From JACCXM01 sp046328335 (GTDB lineage: Bacteria > Chloroflexota > Chloroflexia > Thermomicrobiales > UBA6265), in the NCBI GenBank assembly GCA_046328335.1, contig JAXLWU010000012.1, positions 62,001 through 126,000 of the forward strand: a stretch of DNA of 64,000 nt, given 5' to 3'. A program made the position numbers and the translations under genes. The notes beneath the pieces are model-generated. The model was given only the letters and a program-made list of their open reading frames with translations. It ran no database searches and was not told where the DNA came from. Shown piece after piece: positions 56,110 to 64,000 of the stretch; positions within the stretch are counted from its first letter, which is position 1, and each line of letters begins with the position of its first letter.

Positions 56110-56275
56110 CCGAGACGGGAAGACGGCAAGACGGCGAGTCGAGAAGGCGAGCGGTCGAGCCGTCGAGGAGAAGAGACGGCAAGACCGTAAGGAAGAGGAT
56201 CGTCGTTCGCCTGACTCCTGACTCCTGACTCGTTCTTGCCGACTTGCCGTCTCGCCTTCTTGCCGTCTCGTTCTT
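56110..56275. repeat. Simple-sequence repeat region after hslU
   Basis: Left part: GACGGCAAGACGGCGAGTCG-like words. Right part: their inverted forms (CTTGCCGTCTCGCCTTCTTG). Three CCTGACT heptamers lie at 56210-56230, related to the arrays at 48741 and 48871. The two sides can form a long imperfect hairpin. The right side ends at the promoter of the permease operon. Confidence 0.7.
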
Positions 56276-56303
56276 GACACCCAATTTTCAGCGGTGCTAT
56301 CGT
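56274..56303 (+). promoter_or_regulatory. Promoter of the peptide transporter permease operon
   Basis: TTGACA (56274-56279), then CTATCG at spacing 17 or TATCGT at spacing 18 (56298-56303). The leader to the ATG at 56437 is about 130 bases. It contains a small hairpin (CCTCA-ACAA-TGAGG, about 56337-56350). Confidence 0.5.
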
Positions 56304-56436
56304 CGCGCCGTTCTGAGCAAGTGGCGTGAAGGACGACCTCAACAATGAGGTTAGGTCGCAGCATCGATATCTCTAACCCCGACCCGACGATGCTAGCGTG
56401 GGGCGCGCAAACCCGCCTGAGAGGTGCGGACCACCG

Positions 56437-57369
56437 ATGCTGAGGTACACCCTCAACCGTGTGTTCTGGTTTATCCCGACGTTGCTGGCGATGGCCCTGT
56501 TTACGTTCGTCATCATGCACCTGACGCCGGGAAGCCCGTTCGACGTCAGCGACAAGCAGAGCGTTCAGGCGATCGAGCAACTGGAGGAGATTTACGGGCT
56601 GAACAAGCCACTCCCTGAACAGTTCGTCACCTACATCTGGAACGCCCTGCACCTCGACTTCGGCGTCTCGTATCACGCCCGGCCCCAGACGGTCAACGAG
56701 ATCATCGGTCGCACCTTTCCCATCTCGCTCCACCTCGGCGCGATGGCCACCCTCTTCGCGGTGGTGGTCGGGATGACGCTCGGTGTGCTGGCCGCGGTCA
56801 ACCAGAATGGCTGGATCGATTATGCCTCGGTGACGATGGCGATTCTCTTCTACAGCATGCCGAGTTTCGTCATGGGCTTCCTGCTCATCCTGATCTTCGC
56901 GGTCTGGCTGCCGGACATGGGAATCAATCTCGGGTTCCGTGTTGGCGGCTGGGAACGGCCCCTCGACTGGGTCTTGCCGACGATCGCGCTCGGCGCGGCG
57001 CCACTGGCGACCCTGGCACGCTACACCCGCTCCAGCATGATCGAGGTCATCCGCTCCGATTTCGTGCGTACTGCCCGCGCCAAGGGCCTCACCGAACAGG
57101 GCGTGGTTGCCAAGCATGTGCTCAAGAACGCCCTGATCCCGGTGGTCACCCTGATCGGCCCGATTTTCGCCGCGGTCGGCACCGGATCGTTCTTCGTCGA
57201 GCAGGTCTTCAATATCCCTGGTATGGGGAAGTTCTTTGTGACCAGCATGCAGGTGAAGGACCAAACGATGATCCTTGCCGTCGTGCTGTTGTACGGCGTC
57301 TTTCTGGCGGCGATGAATCTCGCGGTCGATCTGCTCTACGGCGTCATCGATCCCCGGATTCGCTACTAG
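56437..57369 (+). CDS. Peptide ABC transporter permease (DppB type)
   Basis: 310 residues and six membrane segments. The DppB/OppB N-terminus is MLRYTLNRVFWFIPTLLAMALF. The EAA loop that contacts the ATPase is DFVRTARAKGLTEQGVVAKH (about 207-226). ATG 56437 is chosen because the first membrane helix starts right there; the frame is open to 56398. First gene of the BCA operon; its ATPases are probably those at 44791-47101. Confidence 0.92.
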   Translation: MLRYTLNRVFWFIPTLLAMALFTFVIMHLTPGSPFDVSDKQSVQAIEQLEEIYGLNKPLPEQFVTYIWNALHLDFGVSYHARPQTVNEIIGRTFPISLHLGAMATLFAVVVGMTLGVLAAVNQNGWIDYASVTMAILFYSMPSFVMGFLLILIFAVWLPDMGINLGFRVGGWERPLDWVLPTIALGAAPLATLARYTRSSMIEVIRSDFVRTARAKGLTEQGVVAKHVLKNALIPVVTLIGPIFAAVGTGSFFVEQVFNIPGMGKFFVTSMQVKDQTMILAVVLLYGVFLAAMNLAVDLLYGVIDPRIRY

Positions 57370-57426
57370 GTGGGGGTGCTCGTGCTCGACCCCGCGGTCG
57401 GCCGCAAGGCCTAATCCGAAACGAGG

Positions 57427-58431
57427 ATGTCGATGGCGACCTCGCAACCGCAAACCAAACCACTCGATCTTGGCCTCACCCTTGGCGATGCGGCCCCCAC
57501 CGAGGCGTCGCTGGCGGGAGGTGCTTCGACGCGAACGGCATCGCTCGCGCTCGACAGCGAGTTGACCGCCAGGAAGCAGCGCAGTCTCTGGTCCGATGCC
57601 TGGCGGCGGTTGATCCGCAACAAACTCGCCGTCATCGGTCTCTTCATCGTCGCCGCATTCGCGCTCCTGGCCATCTTCGCGCCATTGCTCGCCCCATACG
57701 ATCAGAAGGAGGTCGTCGATGTCCGGCTCGCCCGCGCCTCGCCGTCCTGGCTCTTTCCGATGGGTCTCGATGCCAATGGCCGGGACATGTTCAGCCGGAT
57801 GCTCTATGGCGCGCAGGTCTCGTTGGTCGTCGGGGTCCTGGCCCAGACGATCGTTCTGCTCATCGGCATCCCGGTCGGCGCCATCTCCGGCTATTTCGGC
57901 GGCGCCACCGACAATGTGCTGATGCGTCTGGTCGATGTCATCTACGCCATTCCGCAACTCCTGATGGTCCTGCTCTTCGTCAACTGGTGGGGACCAGGGC
58001 TCTTCAACATCTTCCTGGCGATCGGTCTGGTCGGTTGGGTGACGGAAGCGCGCCTGGTGCGCGGCCAGTTTCTCTCCCTGCGGCAGCAGGACTATGTCAG
58101 TGCGGCGCAGGTGGCCGGCGCGCCCGGCGGGTACATCATTCGCAAGCACATGCTGCCAAACTCGCTGACGCCGATCATCGTGGCCATCACGTTTGGCATT
58201 CCGACCGCGATCTTTACCGAAGCCGCGCTGAGTTTCGTCGGCGTCGGCATTCGTCCCCCCCAGGCGAGCTGGGGGCAGATGGTAGCTGAGGGGAGCAAAC
58301 CCGGGTACATTCAAACCGATCCCCACATGCTGCTGTTCCCGGTGCTGGCGATTGGCCTGACGATGCTCGGGTTCTCGTTCCTGGGCGATGGTCTGCGCGA
58401 CGCGCTCGATCCCAAGGGCAATCGCGACTGA
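57427..58431 (+). CDS. Peptide ABC transporter permease (DppC type)
   Basis: 334 residues. A cytoplasmic N-terminus of about 60 residues, longer than usual, precedes LIRNKLAVIGLFIVAAFALL, the first membrane helix. The EAA loop is DYVSAAQVAGAPGGYIIRKH. GMDANGRD-like text (GLDANGRDMFSR) is typical of DppC. ATG 57427 or, with better ribosome spacing, 57433. It forms the channel with the DppB-type protein. Confidence 0.92.
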   Translation: MSMATSQPQTKPLDLGLTLGDAAPTEASLAGGASTRTASLALDSELTARKQRSLWSDAWRRLIRNKLAVIGLFIVAAFALLAIFAPLLAPYDQKEVVDVRLARASPSWLFPMGLDANGRDMFSRMLYGAQVSLVVGVLAQTIVLLIGIPVGAISGYFGGATDNVLMRLVDVIYAIPQLLMVLLFVNWWGPGLFNIFLAIGLVGWVTEARLVRGQFLSLRQQDYVSAAQVAGAPGGYIIRKHMLPNSLTPIIVAITFGIPTAIFTEAALSFVGVGIRPPQASWGQMVAEGSKPGYIQTDPHMLLFPVLAIGLTMLGFSFLGDGLRDALDPKGNRD

Positions 58432-58584
58432 TAACGCAGGTACGCACGGGGCGCCGCCCACGCCTGGCGAAAGGAGGTCGACTGGCGCTGAATCAGGCGC
58501 TCTCGCCGCGGACCCGCAATGTAGCGGTTCGCGGCAGTGTGAATGGCCGGGTGTACCGGCTGAGACGACGAAAGGAGTCTATTC

Positions 58585-60381
58585 GTGGGATCTCGCAAGG
58601 ATCATCAACTCTGGCTGCTCGGCCAGCGCTTCCAGGCGCTCGGCATGAGCCGCCGCAACTTCATGAAAATCGCCGCCGCGGCGGCGGCCGGGACGGTCAC
58701 GACCGCCGGCATGGAGAAGTACGTCGGGCCGGGCGTGAGCGCGGCGCCACGGCGCGCCATCCGTCGCCAGGACCTGGGACCGGATGACGTCTTTTACAAC
58801 TTTGCCCTGGTCGATGACCCGGTCTCCTTCGACTGGAACCTCAACCTCTACTGCAACGCCGAGGTCGAGGTCGCGGCCGGTCTGCTGACCTTCGACGCCG
58901 ATCTCAACGCCATCCCTGACTGGGCCGAGACCTTCACCCCGAACGAGGACGCCTCGGTCTGGACCTTCAATATCCGCAAGGACAATCAGGGCTGGACCAA
59001 CGGCACTGATGCGAAGCCGGTGACCGCGCAGGATTTCGTCTGGTCGTGGGAGCGGCAGCTCAACCCGGCCAATGGCGCGGCGTACGCGGGCTTCCTGTTC
59101 GATATCAAGAACGCCGAGAAGTACAACCTCGGCGAAGAGGGCGTCAAGGCTGAAGATCTCGGCGTCAAGGCGCTCGACGACTGGACCCTCGAAGTCACCA
59201 TGGAAGGCCCCCGCGCCTACTTCCCGCAGGTGGTGGGCTACCAGGCCGCCGTCCCGGCGCCGCAGTGGGCGGTCGAGGAGTACGGCTCCGACAAGTGGGC
59301 CTCGGGTGATGTTCCGTTGTGGGTCAATGGACCGTACAAACTCGACAAATGGGAGCACGACGTCGTCGTCGAAGTCTCCCCGAACCCCAATTACTGGAAC
59401 TTCGAGAACCTCAAGCTGAAGAAGGTCTACGATCCCATTATTCCCTCCGACGCCGCGATCCTCGCCTACGAGCGTGGTGAGGGCGATCAAAAACTCGACT
59501 GGGTCAATGTCGGCGCCGCCAACCTGCCCCAGTACCAGGAGGATCCGGAACTCTCCAAGCAGCTCCAAAAGTACGTCTACCCCGGCATCTGGATGCTGGT
59601 GCCCTCGAATGGCCAGGAGCCGTTCCAGAACGACGAGGTCGGACTCAAGGTGCGGCAGGCGCTCAGCCACGCCGTCGATCGCTCCCGACTGGTCGAACTG
59701 ACCAACGGGCTGGCGACCGAGGCGAACTGCATGGTGCCGGCGGGCGTCTTCGGCTACATCGACGATCCGGCAATCACCGGTATCCAGAACTTCGATCCGG
59801 CGAAGGCCAAGGAACTGCTGGTCGGCACCCCGTACGAGGGCGGCCAGGGGTGGCCCGAGATCACGATGCACATGCGCGGTGGCGAGGAGCACCTCAACTC
59901 CGACCTGATGGCCAACGACATCGTCGCCCAACTCCAGGAAAACCTGGGGATGAACGTCAGCATCCAGGTGTGGCCGGAGGCTTCCTGGCGGCCGGAACTG
60001 TTCAAGAACGAGTTCCAACTCGTCTGGATTCGCTGGTGGTACGACTACCCGGATCCGAACAACGGCTACGGCGACATGTATTACAGCCGCAAGAACTCGG
60101 GCAAGCGCCAGGCGTGGTCGAATGACGAATTCGACGATCTCGTCAACGAGGCCAAGGCGGCTCCCGATCCAGATGCCCGGCTCGAGATTTACAAGAAGGC
60201 CGAGAAGATCATCCAGGAGGACGTGGGCTACATCCCGGTGGTCTTCCGCGTCGACCAGTACGCGTTCAAGCCGTGGGTCAAGGACGTCCCGGTCAACCGG
60301 CAAGGCTACTGGGTGCCGCTCGGCAACATCTACGCCCGGATGATCTCCAGCGTGGACGTGGAGGGACGCCCGGCGGAGTAA
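58585..60381 (+). CDS. Peptide ABC transporter substrate-binding protein (SBP_bac_5)
   Basis: 598 residues. A Tat signal is present (MSRRNFMKIAAAAAAG, residues 21-36), within a longer N-terminal region. There is no lipobox Cys. The large family 5 binding fold follows, with IPDWAETFTPNEDASVWTF and VTAQDFVWSWERQLNP as signatures. It captures peptides or similar solutes outside the membrane for the two permeases. Tat export implies folding before export. GTG 58585 with AAAGGAG nine bases upstream. A strong terminator follows 30 bases after the stop. Confidence 0.93.
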   Translation: MGSRKDHQLWLLGQRFQALGMSRRNFMKIAAAAAAGTVTTAGMEKYVGPGVSAAPRRAIRRQDLGPDDVFYNFALVDDPVSFDWNLNLYCNAEVEVAAGLLTFDADLNAIPDWAETFTPNEDASVWTFNIRKDNQGWTNGTDAKPVTAQDFVWSWERQLNPANGAAYAGFLFDIKNAEKYNLGEEGVKAEDLGVKALDDWTLEVTMEGPRAYFPQVVGYQAAVPAPQWAVEEYGSDKWASGDVPLWVNGPYKLDKWEHDVVVEVSPNPNYWNFENLKLKKVYDPIIPSDAAILAYERGEGDQKLDWVNVGAANLPQYQEDPELSKQLQKYVYPGIWMLVPSNGQEPFQNDEVGLKVRQALSHAVDRSRLVELTNGLATEANCMVPAGVFGYIDDPAITGIQNFDPAKAKELLVGTPYEGGQGWPEITMHMRGGEEHLNSDLMANDIVAQLQENLGMNVSIQVWPEASWRPELFKNEFQLVWIRWWYDYPDPNNGYGDMYYSRKNSGKRQAWSNDEFDDLVNEAKAAPDPDARLEIYKKAEKIIQEDVGYIPVVFRVDQYAFKPWVKDVPVNRQGYWVPLGNIYARMISSVDVEGRPAE

Positions 60382-60411
60382 CGCCCGTCCTGGCGTTTGC
60401 CCTCACCCCCA

Positions 60412-60445
60412 CCCCTCTCCCCGTGCGCGGGGAGAGGGGCTTTTT
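60412..60445 (+). terminator. Rho-independent terminator of the permease/binding-protein operon
   Basis: Perfect 11-bp stem (CCCCTCTCCCC / GGGGAGAGGGG) with a six-base loop, then C and TTTTT at 60441-60445. It belongs to the same CTCACCCC...GAGAGGGGC family as the hairpins at 61590 and 62098. Confidence 0.85.
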
Positions 60446-60547
60446 CGTGCGTTTTCGCTGCGCGGTGGGGTGGCGTGGGATACTTCTGGGCAATGGTCAT
60501 GCCCATCTGGCACAGCGGTGTGCCCGGGCGTACGAGTGGAGGACACG

Positions 60548-61501
60548 GTGTCTACGAGGTCGAATCCCGAATTTCTCTGGTGGAATGGTTCCCGGCGGCG
60601 ATGGGAAGAGAGCACCGTCCATGTCACCGAATTGGGATGGTCGACAGTGGGAGCGGTCTTCGAAGGCATTCGCGCCTATACCGGCGCCACGGCCGATGAA
60701 CTGTACGTGTTCCGCCTCCAGGAACATCTCGCGCGGTTCGAGCGCTCGATGCGCCTGGTCCGGCTCAACTTCGACTACAGCATCCCGACGCTGAACGACG
60801 CGATCCTCGATCTTCTCACCGTCAACCAGACGAACGAGGACACCTACATCCGGCCGCTGGGATACTCCGCTCCTACCCGAGTCCGCAAGGCGTCCCAGAT
60901 GAATGCGGAATCGATGGTGCTGATCGACACGTCCCCCATGGCCTCACATCTGAAGTCTGGGATGACGATGACGGCCAAAGTCAGTTCGTGGCGCCGCATC
61001 TCCGAGGATGTCATGCCGCCGCGGGTGAAAAATCTCTCCAACTACCGCAACAGCCAGCTTGCCTCGATGGAAGCGCGGCTGGACGGCTACGACACCGCGA
61101 TCCTGCTCAATCATCAGGGCAAGGTCTCCGAGGGGCCGGGGGCTTGCGTAATGATCGTCTCCGGCAACACGGTGATCACGCCGCACATCGGCAGCGGCAT
61201 CCTGGAGAGCATCACTCGCGACTCGTTGATCGTCCTGGCGCGTGAGGTGCTGGGGCTGGAAGTGGTCGAGCGCGAAGTCGACCGCACCGAACTCTACCTG
61301 GCGGACGAAGCGTTCACCTGCGGCACCGCGGCCGAGATTTCCCCCATCGTGAGCATCGACAAGTACGCCGTCGGCAACGGGGAGATCGGACCGGTGACCC
61401 GGGCCCTGGAAAACGCCTTCGATGACGTGCTCCGCGGCCGCGAAAGCCGGTACGCGCACTGGCGGACACCAGTGCCGGTGGCCGCCGCGGTGCTGGCCTG
61501 A
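60548..61501 (+). CDS. ilvE: Branched-chain amino acid aminotransferase
   Basis: A 317-residue fold-type IV PLP transaminase. The PLP lysine lies in RVKNLSNYRNSQLA and the following ILLNHQGKVSEGPGACVMIV is the class IV signature. The start STVHVTELGWSTVGAVFEGIRAY is typical of IlvE. It carries out the last step of leucine, isoleucine and valine synthesis, and the first step of their breakdown. D-amino-acid transaminase activity cannot be excluded. The GTG at 60548 has GGAGG five bases upstream; the longer frame to 60470 lacks this. Confidence 0.93.
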   Translation: MSTRSNPEFLWWNGSRRRWEESTVHVTELGWSTVGAVFEGIRAYTGATADELYVFRLQEHLARFERSMRLVRLNFDYSIPTLNDAILDLLTVNQTNEDTYIRPLGYSAPTRVRKASQMNAESMVLIDTSPMASHLKSGMTMTAKVSSWRRISEDVMPPRVKNLSNYRNSQLASMEARLDGYDTAILLNHQGKVSEGPGACVMIVSGNTVITPHIGSGILESITRDSLIVLAREVLGLEVVEREVDRTELYLADEAFTCGTAAEISPIVSIDKYAVGNGEIGPVTRALENAFDDVLRGRESRYAHWRTPVPVAAAVLA

Positions 61502-61589
61502 GCCGAGGCGGCCCTCACCCCAACCCCTCTCCTGACGAGTCCTGACAAGGGAAGGAATGGCGTAATCGCCGCGCAGGCCCTCACCCCAA

Positions 61590-61623
61590 CCCCTCTCCCG
61601 TCGAGCCGGGAGAGGGGCTTTTT
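61590..61623 (+). terminator. Rho-independent terminator of ilvE
   Basis: 11-bp stem (CCCCTCTCCCG / CGGGAGAGGGG) with a six-base loop, followed by C and TTTTT. A second, partial copy of the same element (CTCACCCCAACCCCTCTCC) lies just before it at about 61513-61535. Confidence 0.85.
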
Positions 61624-61633
61624 GTGCTGAACG

Positions 61634-62038
61634 CTAACTCCAACCGGGGTATCGGCCAGGCGCCGCGGGACGAACAGGTGGCTCGTCCTGGGCTGAGCCG
61701 AGGATCTGTGTAAGGACTTCTGACAGCCGACCAAGAACATCATCGTTTGAAAAGCGCAGAATCCGATAGCCAGCGGTGGTGATCAACACTTCTCGCTGTG
61801 CGTCCTCCATCAATTGTTCAGCGTGGATCCCACCGTCAATTTCGACCACGAGGCGGCGCTCGACACAGCAGAAATCGACAACGAATGGTCCGATGGGATG
61901 CTGCCGCCGAAACTCAAGGCCATTGAGACGGCGCCCACGGAGTGCCTCCCAAATGATCTCTTCGGGGCTCGTCTCTCGTCCCCGCATCTCCCGCGCTGCT
62001 GGAATATTGTGCCGATGGTGCGACCGCTTCTCATGCAT
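61634..62038 (-). CDS. DUF559 (Vsr-like) endonuclease-fold protein
   Basis: 134 residues. DUF559 proteins share the very-short-patch-repair/PD-(D/E)xK fold. The motif FVVDFCCVERRLVVEIDGGIH (written in parts: VVDFCCVERRL, then VVEIDGGIH) carries the catalytic Asp and Glu. LRGRRLNGLEFRRQHPIGPF precedes it, and GYRILRFSNDDVL follows. These small genes often travel with intergenic repeats in many phyla. Function unknown. ATG 62038 begins at the family start. It lies between two terminator hairpins, so it is an independent unit. Confidence 0.85.
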   Translation of the reverse strand: MHEKRSHHRHNIPAAREMRGRETSPEEIIWEALRGRRLNGLEFRRQHPIGPFVVDFCCVERRLVVEIDGGIHAEQLMEDAQREVLITTAGYRILRFSNDDVLGRLSEVLTQILGSAQDEPPVRPAAPGRYPGWS

Positions 62039-62092
62039 GGCGAAAAGTCTCTCATAATCAAGATGAGAAAAACTTGGTGTCAAATAGCGACC

Positions 62093-62125
62093 AAAAGCCC
62101 CTCTCCCGGCTCGACGGGAGAGGGG
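62093..62125 (-). terminator. Terminator after the fused carboxyltransferase gene
   Basis: 11-bp stem (62098-62108 with 62115-62125) and the six-base loop GCTCGA. On the minus strand it is followed by CTTTTGG. It lies about 90 bases after the accD-accA stop. Confidence 0.75.
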
Positions 62126-62211
62126 TTGGGGTGAGGGTGGGCACCACGAGCAAACACTTTTCGATGGAGCCAACTCGAGTACGTCAATGTCGGTTCTGAA
62201 CGTGCTGCTCC

Positions 62212-63975
62212 CTACCCCGCCTTGCGCCGCAATGGCAATCTGGGTATGCGGCGCGGCTGGTTGAGGAGCCGGAAGCGGCGAGGGCGGCGGGTGTGGCGGC
62301 GTCCGACTCGCTGATAGCGCTCGTAGCGCTCATGAACGACGCGGTCGATCTTCTTCCGCTGCAAATCGGCAAGGGCGGCGGCGATCGCCCCGGCCAGGGT
62401 GGCCGCCGCGGCTTCCGGATCGGCGCCCGGGCCGCCCGGCGGTTCCGGAATCACCTCGTCGACGATGCCCAACCGCTTCAGTTCACGCGCGGTCAGTTTC
62501 AGTTTGGTCGAGAGTTCAGCGGCGCGTGAGGCGTCACGATAGAGAATCGCGGCCGCGCCCTCGGGCGAGATGACCGAATAGATCGCGCCGTCGAGCATCA
62601 GCACCCGATCGGCCACGGCAAGCGCGAGCGCACCGCCACTGCCACCCTCACCGATGATCGCAGAGACGATCGGCGTTCGCAGCACGCTCATTCTCGCCAG
62701 CGACGCCGCGAGTTCCGCCGCCAGACCGCGCTCCTCCGATTCCACGCCTGGATATGCCCCCGGCGTGTCGATGAGGGTGACGAGTGGCAGGTGCAACCGC
62801 TCCGCCAGATCCATGACGCGACGCGCCTTGCGGTACCCCTCCGGGTAGGTGCGGCCCTCATGACGGCGGACCGCCTCGTCGCCGTGACCACGCTCCAGCG
62901 CGATTACCACGATCGGCACCCCGCGCAACGTGCCGAGACCAGCGACCACCGCGGGATCGTCGCCTGACGATCGATCACCGTGGAGTTCGACGAACTGGTC
63001 GAGCATCCGATCGAGATAATCGACGCTGGTCAACCGCTCGACCGCGCGGGCTCGTTGCACCGTGTCCCAGGCGGCGATTTCCTCCTCCGGAAGCGTGCGC
63101 CGGGAGCGTCGCGATTGGCGTTCGAGCCGGGAGTGCCGTGCGGTAACGATCCCCAGCAGCCGGGCCAGGAAGGCACGTTGCTGGCGACGATCGACCACCG
63201 CGTCAACCAGACCATGCTCGAACAGGAATTCGGCGGTGTGGGTGCCAGGAGGGAGTTTGCGGCCAATGACCTGTTCCGCGACACGGGGACCGGCGAACCC
63301 GATCAGTGCCCCCGGTTCGGCGATGATGACATCGCCTAGATTGGCGAACGAGGCGAAGACGCCGCCCGTCGTGGGGTGCGCCAGCAGCGAGATGGAGAAC
63401 CCGCCCGCGTCCTTGAAGCGCTGCACGGCGGCGGAGGTCTTGGCCATCTGGAGAAGCGAGAGCATTCCTTCCTGCATACGGGCGCCGCCGCTGGCGGAGA
63501 CGGTGATGAGCGGCATCTGGCGATCACGGGCATGCTCGGCGAGGCGGACGAGTTTTTCGCCGACGACGACTCCCATGCTCCCGCCGAGGAAGCCGAAATC
63601 GAGCGCGGCGATGGCGATGTCATGCTCGTCGAGGCGAGCGGTGCCGGTGACCAGCGCGTCCGATTCCCCCGTTTCATGCTTCAGGTCAAGGAGGCGGTCG
63701 CGGTAGGCACGGTCGTCGGCGAAATGCAGTGGATCGCGGGAAACGAAGTTGACATCGCGTTCGCGGAAGGTGCCGGGATCGACAAGGCGCAGAATCGCGG
63801 CCCGGGCCGATTCTCGCTCGTGGAAGCCGCACGCCGCGCAGACGCGGGTCGCGGGGAACTCGCTGTCCGCGGCGAGATCGGCGCCGCACCGGGGACAGGC
63901 GCTGATAACAGGCTCGGTTGCGAGGGTATCGGGCCCGGAACTCTCCGGTATGGCTGGATCTGGTGGCTGTGTCAC
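62212..63975 (-). CDS. accD-accA: Fused acetyl-CoA carboxylase carboxyltransferase, beta-alpha
   Basis: A 587-residue fusion. The beta half (AccD, about 25-280) starts with the zinc ribbon CPRCG...CAACG and has SASGGARMQEGMLSLLQM and HPTTGGVFASFA. The alpha half (AccA, about 290-540) has YLDRMLDQFVELHGDR, TYPEGYRKARRVMDLAE and DTPGAYPGVESEERGLA, and the oxyanion region GEGGSGGALALAV. It transfers the carboxyl group from biotin on AccB to acetyl-CoA. The last 45 residues are very Arg-rich and not typical. GTG start at 63975. accB is 31 kb away and accC is not seen. Confidence 0.94.
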   Translation of the reverse strand: MTQPPDPAIPESSGPDTLATEPVISACPRCGADLAADSEFPATRVCAACGFHERESARAAILRLVDPGTFRERDVNFVSRDPLHFADDRAYRDRLLDLKHETGESDALVTGTARLDEHDIAIAALDFGFLGGSMGVVVGEKLVRLAEHARDRQMPLITVSASGGARMQEGMLSLLQMAKTSAAVQRFKDAGGFSISLLAHPTTGGVFASFANLGDVIIAEPGALIGFAGPRVAEQVIGRKLPPGTHTAEFLFEHGLVDAVVDRRQQRAFLARLLGIVTARHSRLERQSRRSRRTLPEEEIAAWDTVQRARAVERLTSVDYLDRMLDQFVELHGDRSSGDDPAVVAGLGTLRGVPIVVIALERGHGDEAVRRHEGRTYPEGYRKARRVMDLAERLHLPLVTLIDTPGAYPGVESEERGLAAELAASLARMSVLRTPIVSAIIGEGGSGGALALAVADRVLMLDGAIYSVISPEGAAAILYRDASRAAELSTKLKLTARELKRLGIVDEVIPEPPGGPGADPEAAAATLAGAIAAALADLQRKKIDRVVHERYERYQRVGRRHTRRPRRFRLLNQPRRIPRLPLRRKAG

Positions 63976-64000
63976 GCTCTATCTCTCATCACGCGCGTCG

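Overview
The window is a GC-rich, gene-dense bacterial chromosome segment without rRNA or tRNA genes. The gene set and style suggest a Chloroflexota bacterium, perhaps of the Thermomicrobia type. The pointers are a fused AccD-AccA, a Rho with a long disordered N-terminus, a ClpQ-type HslV with HslU, ScpAB without SMC nearby, Tat-type solute-binding proteins, and frequent GTG and TTG starts. This placement is inference; no marker gene settles it.

Layout. 1-7080: the start of a Tat-exported protein behind a strong promoter with operator-like repeats, a CGNR zinc-finger regulator, a small heat-shock protein, a decayed stretch, a GT39-like membrane glycosyltransferase and the maltosyltransferase GlgE. 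7340-16272: a four-gene minus-strand defence operon (SNF2 helicase, DUF262/DUF1524 GmrSD-like protein, type III-like Mod, type III-like Res). Its Mod gene has an in-frame TGA beside a low-GC block. 16631-24316: a secreted calcium-repeat protein, a thiamine operon (thiG then a thiE-thiS fusion) under a TPP riboswitch, an ornithine cyclodeaminase-family enzyme, an MBL-fold hydrolase and a second glycosyltransferase-like membrane protein. 24414-26668: rho with its promoter and a long leader. 27089-37976: minus-strand housekeeping genes (asparaginase-family Ntn hydrolase, AIR-synthase-like protein, xseB, xseA, accB, efp, Xaa-Pro peptidase, aroQ, uvrB, Nudix-like protein, tyrA). 38016-44542: SH3 protein, two site-2 proteases, an Rrf2 regulator with a cysteine desulfurase, and scpA-scpB. 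44791-47101 and 56437-60381: the two halves of a peptide ABC transporter (the two ATPases; then two permeases and a binding protein), about 9 kb apart. Between them lie a GNAT, an HpcH/HpaI aldolase, dprA, a HEPN and nucleotidyltransferase-like pair, topA and hslVU. 60548-63975: a branched-chain aminotransferase, a DUF559 protein and the fused carboxyltransferase.

Intergenic DNA is rich in repeats. There are at least six copies of a two-module element built from imperfect inverted or direct cassettes, short hairpins with covarying stems, bidirectional terminator-like hairpins, and 7- and 8-bp tandem arrays. Several promoters share TTGAC(A/G)-N17-TAC(G/C)GT.

The defence operon is the best candidate for an incompletely described system. 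It joins a modification-dependent-type DUF262/DUF1524 protein to a type III-like Mod/Res pair and an SNF2 motor. The DUF262 gene and the Mod target-recognition region are both about 49% GC by hand count on sampled lines, well below their surroundings, so the operon looks like a mosaic.
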